Below are positions 1 to 7,429 of a DNA stretch of 18,144 bases, in pieces. Both the position numbers and the translations under genes were made by a program. The notes under the pieces were generated by a model that saw nothing but the letters and a program-made list of their open reading frames with translations, was not told the DNA's origin and did no database searches. This DNA comes from Alistipes sp. (lineage in GTDB: Bacteria > Bacteroidota > Bacteroidia > Bacteroidales > Rikenellaceae): NCBI GenBank assembly GCA_022511355.1, contig JAFLRS010000020.1:1-18144 (forward strand). The letters are read 5' to 3'. Positions within the stretch are counted from its first letter, which is position 1. Every line of letters starts with the position of its first letter.

Positions 1-2
1 AA

Positions 3-1283
3 AATTTTGTAAAGGAACTCGAATGGCGCGGAATGATCCATTCGATAATGCCCGGAACCGAAGAGCAGCTCGAACGTGAGATGACCACGGCCTACCTCGG
101 CATCGACCCCACGGCCGATTCGCTGCACATAGGCCATTTGGTGGGAGTGATGATACTCAAGCATTTGCAGTTGTGCGGCCATCGTCCGATAGCCCTCATC
201 GGAGGAGCTACGGGAATGATAGGCGACCCCAGCGGCAAGTCGCAGGAGCGCAATTTGCTCGACGAAGCCACCCTGCGTCACAATCAGGAGGCCATCAAAC
301 GCCAGCTCGCCAAACTGCTCGACTTCGACTCCGACGCCCCCAACTCCGCCATACTCGTGAACAACTACGACTGGATGAAGGAGTATTCGTTCCTCGACTT
401 CGCGCGCGAAATCGGCAAGTGCATCACCGTGAACTACATGATGGCCAAAGATTCGGTCAAAAAACGCTTCAGCGGCGAGGGCGACGGTATGTCGTTCACC
501 GAATTTACATATCAGCTGCTTCAGGGCAACGACTTCCTGCATCTCTATCAGGAGTACGGATGCAAAATGCAGCTCGGCGGCTCCGACCAGTGGGGCAACA
601 TCACCACCGGCACCGAACTCATACGACGCAAACTCGACAAAGAAGCCTATGCAATCACCTGTCCGCTCATCACCAAAGCCGACGGCACCAAGTTCGGCAA
701 GACCGAAAGCGGCAACGTATGGCTCGACCCGCGCTACACTTCGCCCTACAAATTCTATCAATTCTGGCTCAACGTCAGCGACGACGACGCCGAACGCTAC
801 ATCAAAATCTTCACCTTCCTCGACCGCGAAACCATCGAATCGATGACCGCCGAACACAAGGCCGCACCTCATCTGCGCATATTGCAAAAGGCTCTTGCCA
901 AAGAGCTTACCGTAATGATTCACTCCGTCGAGGAGTACGAAAAGGCGGTCGAAGCTTCGCAGATTCTCTTCGGAGGCGCGACTTCGGAGGCTCTGCACCG
1001 CCTCGACGAACAGACTCTGCTGCAGGTCTTCGAGGGCGTTCCGCAGTTCACGGTGCCTAAATCCGATTTGGGCTGCACATTCATCGACCTCGCGGCCGAA
1101 AAAACCCAAATATTCCCCTCGAAAGGCGAATGCCGCAAGATGATTCAGGGCGGCGGCGTCTCGCTCAACAAGGAGAAGGTGACCGACCCCATGCGCACGG
1201 TTGCGGCCGACGACCTTATCGCCGGCAAATATCTGCTCGTGCAGAGGGGCAAGAAGAACTATTACCTCGTAACCGCAGAGTGA
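3..1283 (+). CDS. tyrS: Tyrosyl-tRNA synthetase, 5' end cut by window edge
   Basis: Class I aminoacyl-tRNA synthetase that charges tRNA-Tyr with tyrosine in the cytoplasm. The ATG at 33 is internal: the frame is open from base 3 and reads NFVKELEWRG just before MIHSIMPGTEEQL, the usual start of bacterial TyrRS, so only a codon or two is missing. Counting from the Met at 33, the HIGH motif is at residues 32-35. The tyrosine/tRNA-site signature GGSDQWGN is at 182-189, and KFGKT at 220-224 is the KMSKS equivalent. An S4-type RNA-binding domain fills the last 65 or so residues (IFPSKGECRKMIQGGGVSLN). Length is normal for the family. The stop overlaps the folB start by one base, so the two are probably co-transcribed. 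Identity is secure; only the exact start lies outside view. Confidence 0.97.
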   Translation, partial: NFVKELEWRGMIHSIMPGTEEQLEREMTTAYLGIDPTADSLHIGHLVGVMILKHLQLCGHRPIALIGGATGMIGDPSGKSQERNLLDEATLRHNQEAIKRQLAKLLDFDSDAPNSAILVNNYDWMKEYSFLDFAREIGKCITVNYMMAKDSVKKRFSGEGDGMSFTEFTYQLLQGNDFLHLYQEYGCKMQLGGSDQWGNITTGTELIRRKLDKEAYAITCPLITKADGTKFGKTESGNVWLDPRYTSPYKFYQFWLNVSDDDAERYIKIFTFLDRETIESMTAEHKAAPHLRILQKALAKELTVMIHSVEEYEKAVEASQILFGGATSEALHRLDEQTLLQVFEGVPQFTVPKSDLGCTFIDLAAEKTQIFPSKGECRKMIQGGGVSLNKEKVTDPMRTVAADDLIAGKYLLVQRGKKNYYLVTAE

Positions 1284-1639
1284 TGATTTACGAAATCCGA
1301 CTCTCCGACATGGAGTTCTACGCCCACCACGGCTGCTACGAAACCGAACGCAAAGTGGGCAACCGTTTCGGTGTGGATTTGACGCTCAAAGTGGAGTGCG
1401 ACGGCGGAGTTTTCGATTCCGACGACCTGTCGCAGACGGTCAATTATTTAGAGATATATGCCTCGGTCGAGCGTCAGATGGCGGTCGGGCAGGCCACGGT
1501 CGAGAAGGTCGCGGCCAACATCGTGAGGGCGTTGCGGCGCGAATTCCCGCAGATATGCGGCATTCGCTGCACGGTATCGAAATTCGCACCTCCGCTCGGC
1601 GGCAAGGTCGGCCGCGTAAGCATCACCCTCGAAGAGTAA
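1283..1639 (+). CDS. folB: Dihydroneopterin aldolase
   Basis: Folate biosynthesis enzyme converting 7,8-dihydroneopterin to 6-hydroxymethyl-7,8-dihydropterin and glycolaldehyde. The ATG at 1283 shares its A with the last base of the tyrS stop. An upstream in-frame ATG at 1130 lies inside tyrS and gives an unrelated N-terminus, so 1283 is chosen. The 118-residue product has the typical FolB length. HHGCYETER near the N-terminus puts a Glu at position 22, and SKFAPPLGGKVGRV near the C-terminus puts a Lys at position 100. These match the two catalytic positions (Glu22, Lys100) known from characterised bacterial enzymes. The protein normally forms an octamer. It is the second gene of the tyrS-folB pair and is followed immediately by a strong terminator. 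Confidence 0.95.
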   Translation: MIYEIRLSDMEFYAHHGCYETERKVGNRFGVDLTLKVECDGGVFDSDDLSQTVNYLEIYASVERQMAVGQATVEKVAANIVRALRREFPQICGIRCTVSKFAPPLGGKVGRVSITLEE

Positions 1640-1640
1640 A

Positions 1641-1677
1641 TGAAAAAAAGCAAGGTTCGAGAACCTTGCTTTTTTCA
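1641..1677. terminator. Bidirectional intrinsic terminator between folB and tkt
   Basis: GCAAGGTTC (1650-1658) pairs with GAACCTTGC (1661-1669), leaving an effective CGAG tetraloop. The stem is flanked by seven A on the left (1643-1649) and six T on the right (1670-1675), so the same hairpin is followed by a U-run on either strand. It lies exactly between the stop of folB (+) and the stop of the convergent transketolase gene (-), and would end both transcripts. Confidence 0.93.
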
Positions 1678-1701
1678 TTGTCCTGTGTTGCCGTTCGTGC
1701 G

Positions 1702-3738
1702 TCAGCGTTCGAGCAGAGCCTTCACCTCGCGGCAGACGGTTTCGCCGTTGTATCCGAACTTCTCGTCGAGGACCTTGTAGGGGGCCGAATATCCGAAATG
1801 GTCGAGTCCGTGAATGAATCCCGACTCGCCCACGAACGAACGCAGCGTAAGCGGCAGACCCGAAGTGAGTCCGTAACGCACCACGCCTTCGGGCAGAACG
1901 CTGTCGCGATAGGATTTGGGCTGGTCGAGGAACAGACCTTCGCTCGGAGCGCTCACCACCCTCACGTTTACACCCTCGCGGGCCAGCAGTTCGGCTCCTT
2001 CGACAAGCGTCGCCACCTCCGAACCCGAAGCCACCAGCACGGCAGCCGGTTTTGCGGCATCGGCAACGATATATGCTCCTTTGGCGAGTTGACGTGCCTC
2101 GTCGCGGCGGCGGCTACGACCCAAAGAGGGAAGATCCTTTACATTCTGACGCGAAAGTATCAGCGCCACGGGACGATGCTCCTCGAGGGCAAGTTTCCAT
2201 GCGGCGACGGTCTCTTCGCCGTCCGCGGGCCTCAGAACCACCATCGAACGTTCGCCGTCGTGATTCTTCAGATGCTCCATGAGGCGAATCTGAGCCTCCT
2301 GCTCGACGGGCTGATGCGTCGGACCGTCCTCGCCCACGCGGAACGAATCGTGCGACCAGATGTATATCACATGACGACGCATAAGTGCCGACAGACGTAT
2401 GGCGGGCTTCATGTAGTCGGAGAAGACGAAGAATGTTCCGCAGGCGGGGATGATGCCTCCGTGCAGAGCCATTCCGTTCATTATGCAGGCCATCGTGAGT
2501 TCCGAAACTCCCGCCTGCAGGAATTTGCCGCTGAAATCGCCGCGCGTAAAGGCTTTGGTCTTTTTGAGATATCCGTCGGTTTTGTCGGAGTTGCTCAAAT
2601 CGGCCGACGATACGACCATATTGTCCACATATTCGGCCAGATATGAGAGAACCGCCGACGATGCGGCACGCGTAGCGCCGTCGGGTTTAACCTCTATGGC
2701 ATTGAAATCGAGTTCGGGGAGTTCGCCCGCGAGGAAGCGGTCGAGTTTGCGCGCGAGGTCGAGATTGGCCGCACGCCATCTCTTTTCATCCTCTCTGCGT
2801 TTGGCAATCAAGGCTCTCAGTTCTTCGCGTCGTCGTTCGTAGATTTCGGAGCTTTCGCGGAAGATTGCGAAAGGTTCGTCGGGATTTCCGCCCAGATTGC
2901 GCACCGTAGCCGCGATGTCGGCACCGGCAGCCGAAAGCGGCTGACCGTGAGTCGAAACCTTGTCCTCGAAGCTCGAGCCGTCGGCTGCGACAGCTCCGCG
3001 TCCCATCACCGTGCGTCCGATGATTATGGTAGGCCGTGCGGTCTCGCGCAGAGCGCTGTCGAGCGCCGAACGTATCTGGTCGATGTCGTGACCGTCGATT
3101 TCAATCACGTTCCACTCCCATGCGCGGTACTTCATGGCGATATCTTCGGTATCGACCTCTTCGACTTTGGTCGAGAGCTGCACGTTGTTGGAGTCGTAAT
3201 ACATTATCACGTTGTGCAGACCCAGACTGCCGGCAATGCGGCCCACGCCCTGCGAAATCTCCTCCTGAACGGCACCGTCCGAGATATAGATGTAGGTTTT
3301 GTGTTCGAGCCACTCTCCGAAGCGGGCTGCGAAGAACCGTTCGGCGATGGCGGCACCCACGCCCATGGCGTGACCCTGACCGAGAGGACCCGAAGTGTTT
3401 TCGATACCGTGAGCGGTATCGGCTTCGGGGTGTCCGGGCGTGACGCTGTGCCACTGACGGAACGATTGCAGCTCTTCGGGCGAATAGAATCCGGCCAGAG
3501 TCAGCACTCCGTAGAGCATCGGCGACATATGACCCGGGTCGAGGAAGAACCGGTCGCGGAAGGGATAGTTTCTGTCATCGGGGTCGTAGCGCAGATATTC
3601 GGCATACAGCACATTCACGAAATCGGCTCCGCCCATAGCGCCTCCCGGGTGTCCCGATTTGGCTTTTTCGACCATCGACGCCGCCAGAATGCGGATGTTG
3701 TCGGCGGCGCGTTTGAGTTTGGTATTGTCAGTCTTCAT
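1702..3738 (-). CDS. tkt: Transketolase
   Basis: Thiamine-diphosphate enzyme of the non-oxidative pentose phosphate pathway, moving two-carbon ketol units between sugar phosphates. The 678-residue product has the usual length. HPGG (His30), DPGH (His70), GHPE (His103) and GPLGQG (117-122) are seen in order. The TPP/metal motif reads SDGAVQEE (153-160) with YDSNN at 181-185; it carries SDG rather than the textbook GDG, which I recall as the usual Bacteroidota form. The second half has QAGVSELTM, with the glutamate that protonates TPP, and DGPTHQPVEQ. A longer start at 3789 (17 more residues, MRFGRVQPN) is rejected because it lies upstream of the transcription start implied by the -7 box at 3792-3799. 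The gene follows clpX on the same strand, 68 bases from it, so some read-through is possible. Confidence 0.96.
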   Translation of the reverse strand: MKTDNTKLKRAADNIRILAASMVEKAKSGHPGGAMGGADFVNVLYAEYLRYDPDDRNYPFRDRFFLDPGHMSPMLYGVLTLAGFYSPEELQSFRQWHSVTPGHPEADTAHGIENTSGPLGQGHAMGVGAAIAERFFAARFGEWLEHKTYIYISDGAVQEEISQGVGRIAGSLGLHNVIMYYDSNNVQLSTKVEEVDTEDIAMKYRAWEWNVIEIDGHDIDQIRSALDSALRETARPTIIIGRTVMGRGAVAADGSSFEDKVSTHGQPLSAAGADIAATVRNLGGNPDEPFAIFRESSEIYERRREELRALIAKRREDEKRWRAANLDLARKLDRFLAGELPELDFNAIEVKPDGATRAASSAVLSYLAEYVDNMVVSSADLSNSDKTDGYLKKTKAFTRGDFSGKFLQAGVSELTMACIMNGMALHGGIIPACGTFFVFSDYMKPAIRLSALMRRHVIYIWSHDSFRVGEDGPTHQPVEQEAQIRLMEHLKNHDGERSMVVLRPADGEETVAAWKLALEEHRPVALILSRQNVKDLPSLGRSRRRDEARQLAKGAYIVADAAKPAAVLVASGSEVATLVEGAELLAREGVNVRVVSAPSEGLFLDQPKSYRDSVLPEGVVRYGLTSGLPLTLRSFVGESGFIHGLDHFGYSAPYKVLDEKFGYNGETVCREVKALLER

Positions 3739-3791
3739 AAAGAGTTTCGTTCTGCGGCGGGGGTTTGGCTGCACTCTCCCGAATCGCAAGA

Positions 3792-3799
3792 CAAATATA
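3792..3799 (-). promoter_or_regulatory. Putative Bacteroidota -7 box for tkt
   Basis: The minus strand reads TATATTTG, an exact match to the Bacteroidota -7 consensus TAnnTTTG, about 55 bases before the chosen tkt ATG. An upstream TTG on the same strand (about 3822-3824) sits 22 bases away, slightly more than the 19-21 usual for the -33 element, so the -33 match is weak. The box lies in the clpX-tkt gap and its -33 region would be inside the end of clpX. Confidence 0.6.
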
Positions 3800-3806
3800 C
3801 GTTTTT

Positions 3807-5138
3807 TTAGACAACTTTAAGCAATGCGCCCGAATTATTTTTTTCGAGCTTGCGTCGTGCATAGTCGGCCGTCACCACAAATTCGGCTTCGCCCGACGAA
3901 GGCACTTCGAACATGGTGTCGGTCATTATGGTTTCGCATATCGAACGCAGACCACGGGCACCCAATTTGTATTCGAGAGCCTTGTCCACGATATACTCCA
4001 GCGCCGAGGGTTCGAATACCAGTTTCACGCCGTCCATCTCGAACAGACGTTCGTACTGACGCGTAATCGCATTGCGGGGTTCGGTGAGAATCGACCTCAG
4101 AGCCTCCCGCGAAAGAGGTTCCATGTACGTAAGTACCGGCAAACGGCCCACCAGCTCGGGAATGAGTCCGAACGAACGCACATCCTGCGGCATTACGTAC
4201 TGCATCAGATTGTTGCGGTCCACGGAATCGGTCTGCACGCGGCCGTATCCCAACGCACGCGTATTCATGCGTCGCGCGATATTCTTCTCGATGCCGTCGA
4301 ACGCTCCTCCGCAGATAAAGAGTATGTTTCTGGTATTGACGCGGATAAAATCCTGATCGGGATGTTTGCGTCCGCCCTTCGGCGGCACGTTCACCGTCGT
4401 ACCCTCCAGCATCTTCAGCAGAGCCTGCTGCACGCCTTCGCCCGAAACGTCGCGCGTAATGCTCGGATTGTCGCCCTTGCGTGCAATCTTGTCGATTTCG
4501 TCGATGAAGACTATTCCGCGTTCGGCCGCCTCCAAATCGTAGTCGGCAACCTGCAAAAGACGCGACAGTATGCTCTCCACATCCTCGCCCACATAACCGG
4601 CTTCGGTGAGGACCGTGGCATCGACAATCGTGAACGGAACATTCAGCAGTCGGGCTATCGTGCGGGCTATCAGAGTCTTGCCCGTACCCGTAGGACCTAT
4701 GAGCAGAATGTTCGACTTGTCGATTTCCACCTCGCCGTCGGCGGCCGTATCGCTGTTGTGCAGCTTGGCTCCATTGCACAGCAGACGTTTGTAGTGGTTG
4801 TAGACCGCCACCGAAATATATCGCTTGGCGCGCTCCTGACCTATCACGTAACGGTCGAGGAACTCTTTAATCTGCACGGGCCGCAGCAGTTCGTCCATAG
4901 TCTGCGGGGCCGAGAATTCGGATTTGCGCTTCCGCGACGATTCGGCTGCGTGCGGTTCGATGATTCCTCCGTTCACGAGCATACGGTAGCCTTCGGCTAT
5001 GCAGTTGCTGCAGATGTTAAGGCGATGGTCGCCGCTGGTGAGCAGCAAATCGACATCCGAACGTTTCGCACCGCAGAAGTTGCAGCATTCGTTGTCGGAT
5101 GAGCCTTTGCCTCCCTTGTGGTTTCTGTATTCCGACAT
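3807..5138 (-). CDS. clpX: ATP-dependent Clp protease ATP-binding subunit ClpX
   Basis: AAA+ hexameric unfoldase that feeds tagged proteins into ClpP. The 443 residues show, in order: a zinc-binding domain with Cys19, Cys22, Cys43 and Cys46; Walker A GPTGTGKT at 148-155; pore-1 loop GYVG at 181-184; Walker B with DE at 213-214; pore-2 region RDVSGEGVQ at 229-237; RKH loop at 257-259; and the sensor-2 motif GAR at 393-395. The position that holds the ClpP-docking IGF loop in E. coli reads LGYG (296-299), before SFGLIPELVGRLPV. The start codon is three bases beyond the clpP stop, so clpP and clpX form one translational unit. Family membership is certain. Confidence 0.98.
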   Translation of the reverse strand: MSEYRNHKGGKGSSDNECCNFCGAKRSDVDLLLTSGDHRLNICSNCIAEGYRMLVNGGIIEPHAAESSRKRKSEFSAPQTMDELLRPVQIKEFLDRYVIGQERAKRYISVAVYNHYKRLLCNGAKLHNSDTAADGEVEIDKSNILLIGPTGTGKTLIARTIARLLNVPFTIVDATVLTEAGYVGEDVESILSRLLQVADYDLEAAERGIVFIDEIDKIARKGDNPSITRDVSGEGVQQALLKMLEGTTVNVPPKGGRKHPDQDFIRVNTRNILFICGGAFDGIEKNIARRMNTRALGYGRVQTDSVDRNNLMQYVMPQDVRSFGLIPELVGRLPVLTYMEPLSREALRSILTEPRNAITRQYERLFEMDGVKLVFEPSALEYIVDKALEYKLGARGLRSICETIMTDTMFEVPSSGEAEFVVTADYARRKLEKNNSGALLKVV

Positions 5139-5141
5139 GAT

Positions 5142-5813
5142 TTACTTGTTGCGTTTGGTTAATACCGTGTCGATGAGTCCGTATTCGACAGCCTCCTGCG
5201 CCGACATCCAGTAGTCGCGGTCGGCATCGCGTTCGATTCTGTCGAAAGGCACGCCGGTATGCTGCGAAAGGATTTCGTACAGCTCTTTTCTGACGCGCAG
5301 AATCTCCCGCGCCGTAATCTCGATGTCGGAAGCCTGACCCTGCGCACCGCCGAGCGGCTGATGAATCATCACGCGCGAATGAGGCAGTGCCGAACGCTTG
5401 CCTGCGGCACCTGCGGCCAGCAGTATGGCCCCCATCGAGGCAGCCATGCCGGTGCAGATGGTCGAGACGTCGCAGTTCACGAGCTGCATGGTGTCGTAGA
5501 TGCCCAGACCGGCCGAAACCGAACCTCCGGGCGAATTGACATAAATCTGAATATCCTTTTCGGGGTCGGCCGACTCCAGAAAGAGCAGCTGGGCCTGAAT
5601 TATGTTGGCCACGTCGTCGTCGATCGGGGCACCCATAAATATGATGCGGTCCATCATCAGACGCGAAAAGACATCCATCGTGGCTATGTTGAGCTGACGC
5701 TCCTCGATGATGGTCGGCGAAACGTAAGCCGCCTGAAAGCCCGCATAATCATGCAGTGCGGTACTCGTTATGCCGAAGTATCCGCGGGCGTATTTTTCAA
5801 AATTTCTATCCAT
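5142..5813 (-). CDS. clpP: ATP-dependent Clp protease proteolytic subunit ClpP
   Basis: Serine peptidase of family S14 that forms the barrel-shaped proteolytic core, working with ClpX encoded next door. The 223-residue product carries the complete triad: Ser126 in GMAASMG, His151 in MIHQPLGG, and Asp200 in DADRDYW. The spacings (25 and 49) match the E. coli Ser97-His122-Asp171 triad. The N-terminus is about 15 residues longer than the E. coli precursor relative to the serine, so a propeptide is likely. The gap upstream to tig is 133 bases and contains a hairpin terminator. I found no exact TAnnTTTG box between that hairpin and the start, so expression probably relies on read-through or on an atypical promoter. 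Confidence 0.97.
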   Translation of the reverse strand: MDRNFEKYARGYFGITSTALHDYAGFQAAYVSPTIIEERQLNIATMDVFSRLMMDRIIFMGAPIDDDVANIIQAQLLFLESADPEKDIQIYVNSPGGSVSAGLGIYDTMQLVNCDVSTICTGMAASMGAILLAAGAAGKRSALPHSRVMIHQPLGGAQGQASDIEITAREILRVRKELYEILSQHTGVPFDRIERDADRDYWMSAQEAVEYGLIDTVLTKRNK

Positions 5814-5869
5814 GTTTTCACTGTTCTGTTACCGTTCGGTCCGTTTTCGGGGCGGCATTAGCCCGCCTC

Positions 5870-5918
5870 AAAAAAAGGAACTCTGCAGTCGGCTGCAAAA
5901 ACCGCTCCCGCAGAGTTC
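5870..5918 (-). terminator. Intrinsic terminator (attenuator) between tig and clpP
   Basis: On the minus strand GAACTCTGC (5918-5910) pairs with GCAGAGTTC (5886-5878) to form a nine-base-pair stem. It is followed after one base by seven T (5876-5870). The 23-base loop can fold further through a short CGG/CCG pairing. It begins 28 bases beyond the tig stop and lies before the clpP start, so it should end or thin out tig transcripts. No matching T-run exists on the plus strand, so it works in one direction only. Confidence 0.8.
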
Positions 5919-5946
5919 GAAGAGAATGTTTTTGGTACGGAAAAAC

Positions 5947-7272
5947 CTAAATCTCTTTTGCCATAGCGGCGAAATCCTCGGCGGAAACCGTCTTTTCGGT
6001 CACCTTCATCTTCGCCTTCACGGCCTCGACCACCTTCTGTTCGTAGAGTTTCTCGTAGATTTTGCGCGACTGCTCTTTGTCTTCGAGCATACGTTTTGCG
6101 AAATTCTCCACCATCTCGGCGGGAGCCGAAGGCATTCCGTACTGTGCGAACTGGGCTGCGGCGAATTTGCGGGCCTCCTCTGCGGCCTCGTCGTTCGAGA
6201 CGTTCAGCTTTTCGCTGTCGATGAAGTGTTTCTGCAGATAGTTCCACGTGAACATCTTCAGGAACTGGTCGAAATCCTTCTCGACATCCTCCATCGTGAA
6301 CTTGCCCTCGTTGATGACATAGAGCCAGCGTTTGAGGAAGTCGGCCGGCATCTCGAGAGCCGCCTTTGCGAGCAGATAGTCGCGCAGCTGAAGCGTAAAG
6401 AGATAGTCGCTTTCACGCGTCAGTTCGGTTTCGATTTCGGCATCCACGAACTTGTCGAGCTCTTCGGCGTTGGTCACATTGCCTGCGGGGAATGCCTCTT
6501 TGAAGAACTCTTCGGTCAGTTCGGGGTTCGCGAAGCGGCGGATTTTGGTGATTTCGAGCGAGAACATCGGATTGATTTCCGCCAGTTCCTCCTCCTTGAC
6601 CTGCAGAGCCGCTGCACGCTGCGTGGGATTCTTGTAGAGTTCGTTCACGTTCACCGTGGTCTTGTATCCGACCTTTTTGCCGATGAAGGGTTTGCGTTCC
6701 TCGTCGCTCATCGAGATAAGACCCACATAGGCATCGGCGATGAGGATGTCGCCGTTGTCGAGCGTCACGCTGAGAGCCTCGTCCTTGGTCACCTTGTCGG
6801 CATCGACCAGACGGCCGAAGCGACGCAGATAGTTGTCGAGGTAATCGGCGTGCATCTTCTTGTCTATCTTGATTTTGTTATAGACGATTTTGTCTTTCTG
6901 CGAGAGTTCGAGTTTCACCTCGGGAGCCTCGCCGATTTCGAATACGAATTCGAATTCGCTACCGTTGTCGAAGTCGAAATCGCCCTGCTCTTCGGAGGGA
7001 ATCACGTCGCCGACATAGTCGATTTTTTCCTTTGCCAGATATTCGAACACCGATTCCGATGCCATGCGGTACGACTGTTCGGCCACTACACCTTTGCCGT
7101 ACATTTTTTTGATGATGCCCATGGGAACCATGCCCGGACGGAAGCCCGGAACGTTGGCTTTGCGGCGATAGTCGCGCAGGGTCTTCTCGACCGCAGCTCC
7201 GTAATCGCCTTCACCGACCGTCGCACGAATCAGCGACACGTGTCCTTCTCTCTGTTCTCTAACGATTTTCAT
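5947..7272 (-). CDS. tig: Trigger factor (ribosome-associated chaperone)
   Basis: Chaperone that binds ribosomal protein L23 at the exit tunnel and shields nascent chains; many members also have a peptidyl-prolyl isomerase domain. The 441-residue length is typical. The N-terminal ribosome-binding signature reads GFRPGMVPMG, with Phe44 and Arg45 at the E. coli positions. The following two signature lysines are replaced by Pro46 and Met48. Residues around 150-250 correspond to a divergent PPIase domain, and the rest is a helical, charged C-terminal region. The gene heads the tig-clpP-clpX order common in bacteria. It is preceded on the minus strand by an AT-rich region with two TAnnTTTG boxes. 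The family call is secure from the signature, length and neighbours. Confidence 0.94.
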   Translation of the reverse strand: MKIVREQREGHVSLIRATVGEGDYGAAVEKTLRDYRRKANVPGFRPGMVPMGIIKKMYGKGVVAEQSYRMASESVFEYLAKEKIDYVGDVIPSEEQGDFDFDNGSEFEFVFEIGEAPEVKLELSQKDKIVYNKIKIDKKMHADYLDNYLRRFGRLVDADKVTKDEALSVTLDNGDILIADAYVGLISMSDEERKPFIGKKVGYKTTVNVNELYKNPTQRAAALQVKEEELAEINPMFSLEITKIRRFANPELTEEFFKEAFPAGNVTNAEELDKFVDAEIETELTRESDYLFTLQLRDYLLAKAALEMPADFLKRWLYVINEGKFTMEDVEKDFDQFLKMFTWNYLQKHFIDSEKLNVSNDEAAEEARKFAAAQFAQYGMPSAPAEMVENFAKRMLEDKEQSRKIYEKLYEQKVVEAVKAKMKVTEKTVSAEDFAAMAKEI

Positions 7273-7331
7273 ATTTTTTACGATTTATTTGTCTGCAAAT
7301 TCAAAATCCGGTTCACCGTTGAATCGGGACG

Positions 7332-7348
7332 CAAAGATAGCAAATTTA
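7332..7348 (-). promoter_or_regulatory. Putative -7 boxes for tig
   Basis: Two neighbouring minus-strand octamers fit TAnnTTTG: TATCTTTG (7339-7332) and TAAATTTG (7348-7341). Either would give a leader of roughly 50-70 bases before the tig ATG at 7272. For the first, a TTTT stands about 19 bases upstream in place of the -33 TTTG. No clear -33 is seen for the second. Confidence 0.55.
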
Positions 7349-7382
7349 ATTCGTTCGCGAAAATTTATTCGGTTATAATTTG

Positions 7383-7390
7383 TATCTTTG
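7383..7390 (+). promoter_or_regulatory. Putative -7 box for the seven-gene plus-strand train
   Basis: TATCTTTG matches the Bacteroidota -7 consensus exactly and lies 39 bases before the ATG of the cyclotransferase lipoprotein gene. It repeats in mirror orientation the octamer at 7332-7339 that serves tig. No good -33 element is seen at 19-21 bases upstream. The implied start of transcription (about 7397) rules out the longer reading frame start at 7388. Confidence 0.6.
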
Positions 7391-7429
7391 TCGGGATTTG
7401 TACGCACATACGCGCGACGAATCGGGGTT

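Noticed and set aside
3739..3789. An upstream in-frame ATG extending transketolase by 17 residues.
   Set aside because: The extension is basic and proline-rich, unlike transketolases, and lies at or upstream of the transcript start expected from the -7 box at 3792-3799.
3765..5102. A 445-codon plus-strand frame opposite clpX.
   Set aside because: clpX is complete and conserved on the other strand; the antisense translation has no domain signature.
5851..5867. A small GGCGG/CCGCC inverted repeat near the clpP start.
   Set aside because: Only five base pairs with a seven-base loop and no following T-run; too weak to call a regulatory element.
6941..6958. A short GAATTC-rich repetition (cgaattcgaattcg).
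   Set aside because: It is within tig and simply encodes the alternating Glu/Phe stretch SEFEFVFE; two repeats are not a meaningful array.
7388..7429. An upstream in-frame ATG extending the cyclotransferase by 14 residues.
   Set aside because: It falls at the -7 box, before the implied transcript start, and would bury the lipoprotein signal behind MSGFVRTYARRIGV.
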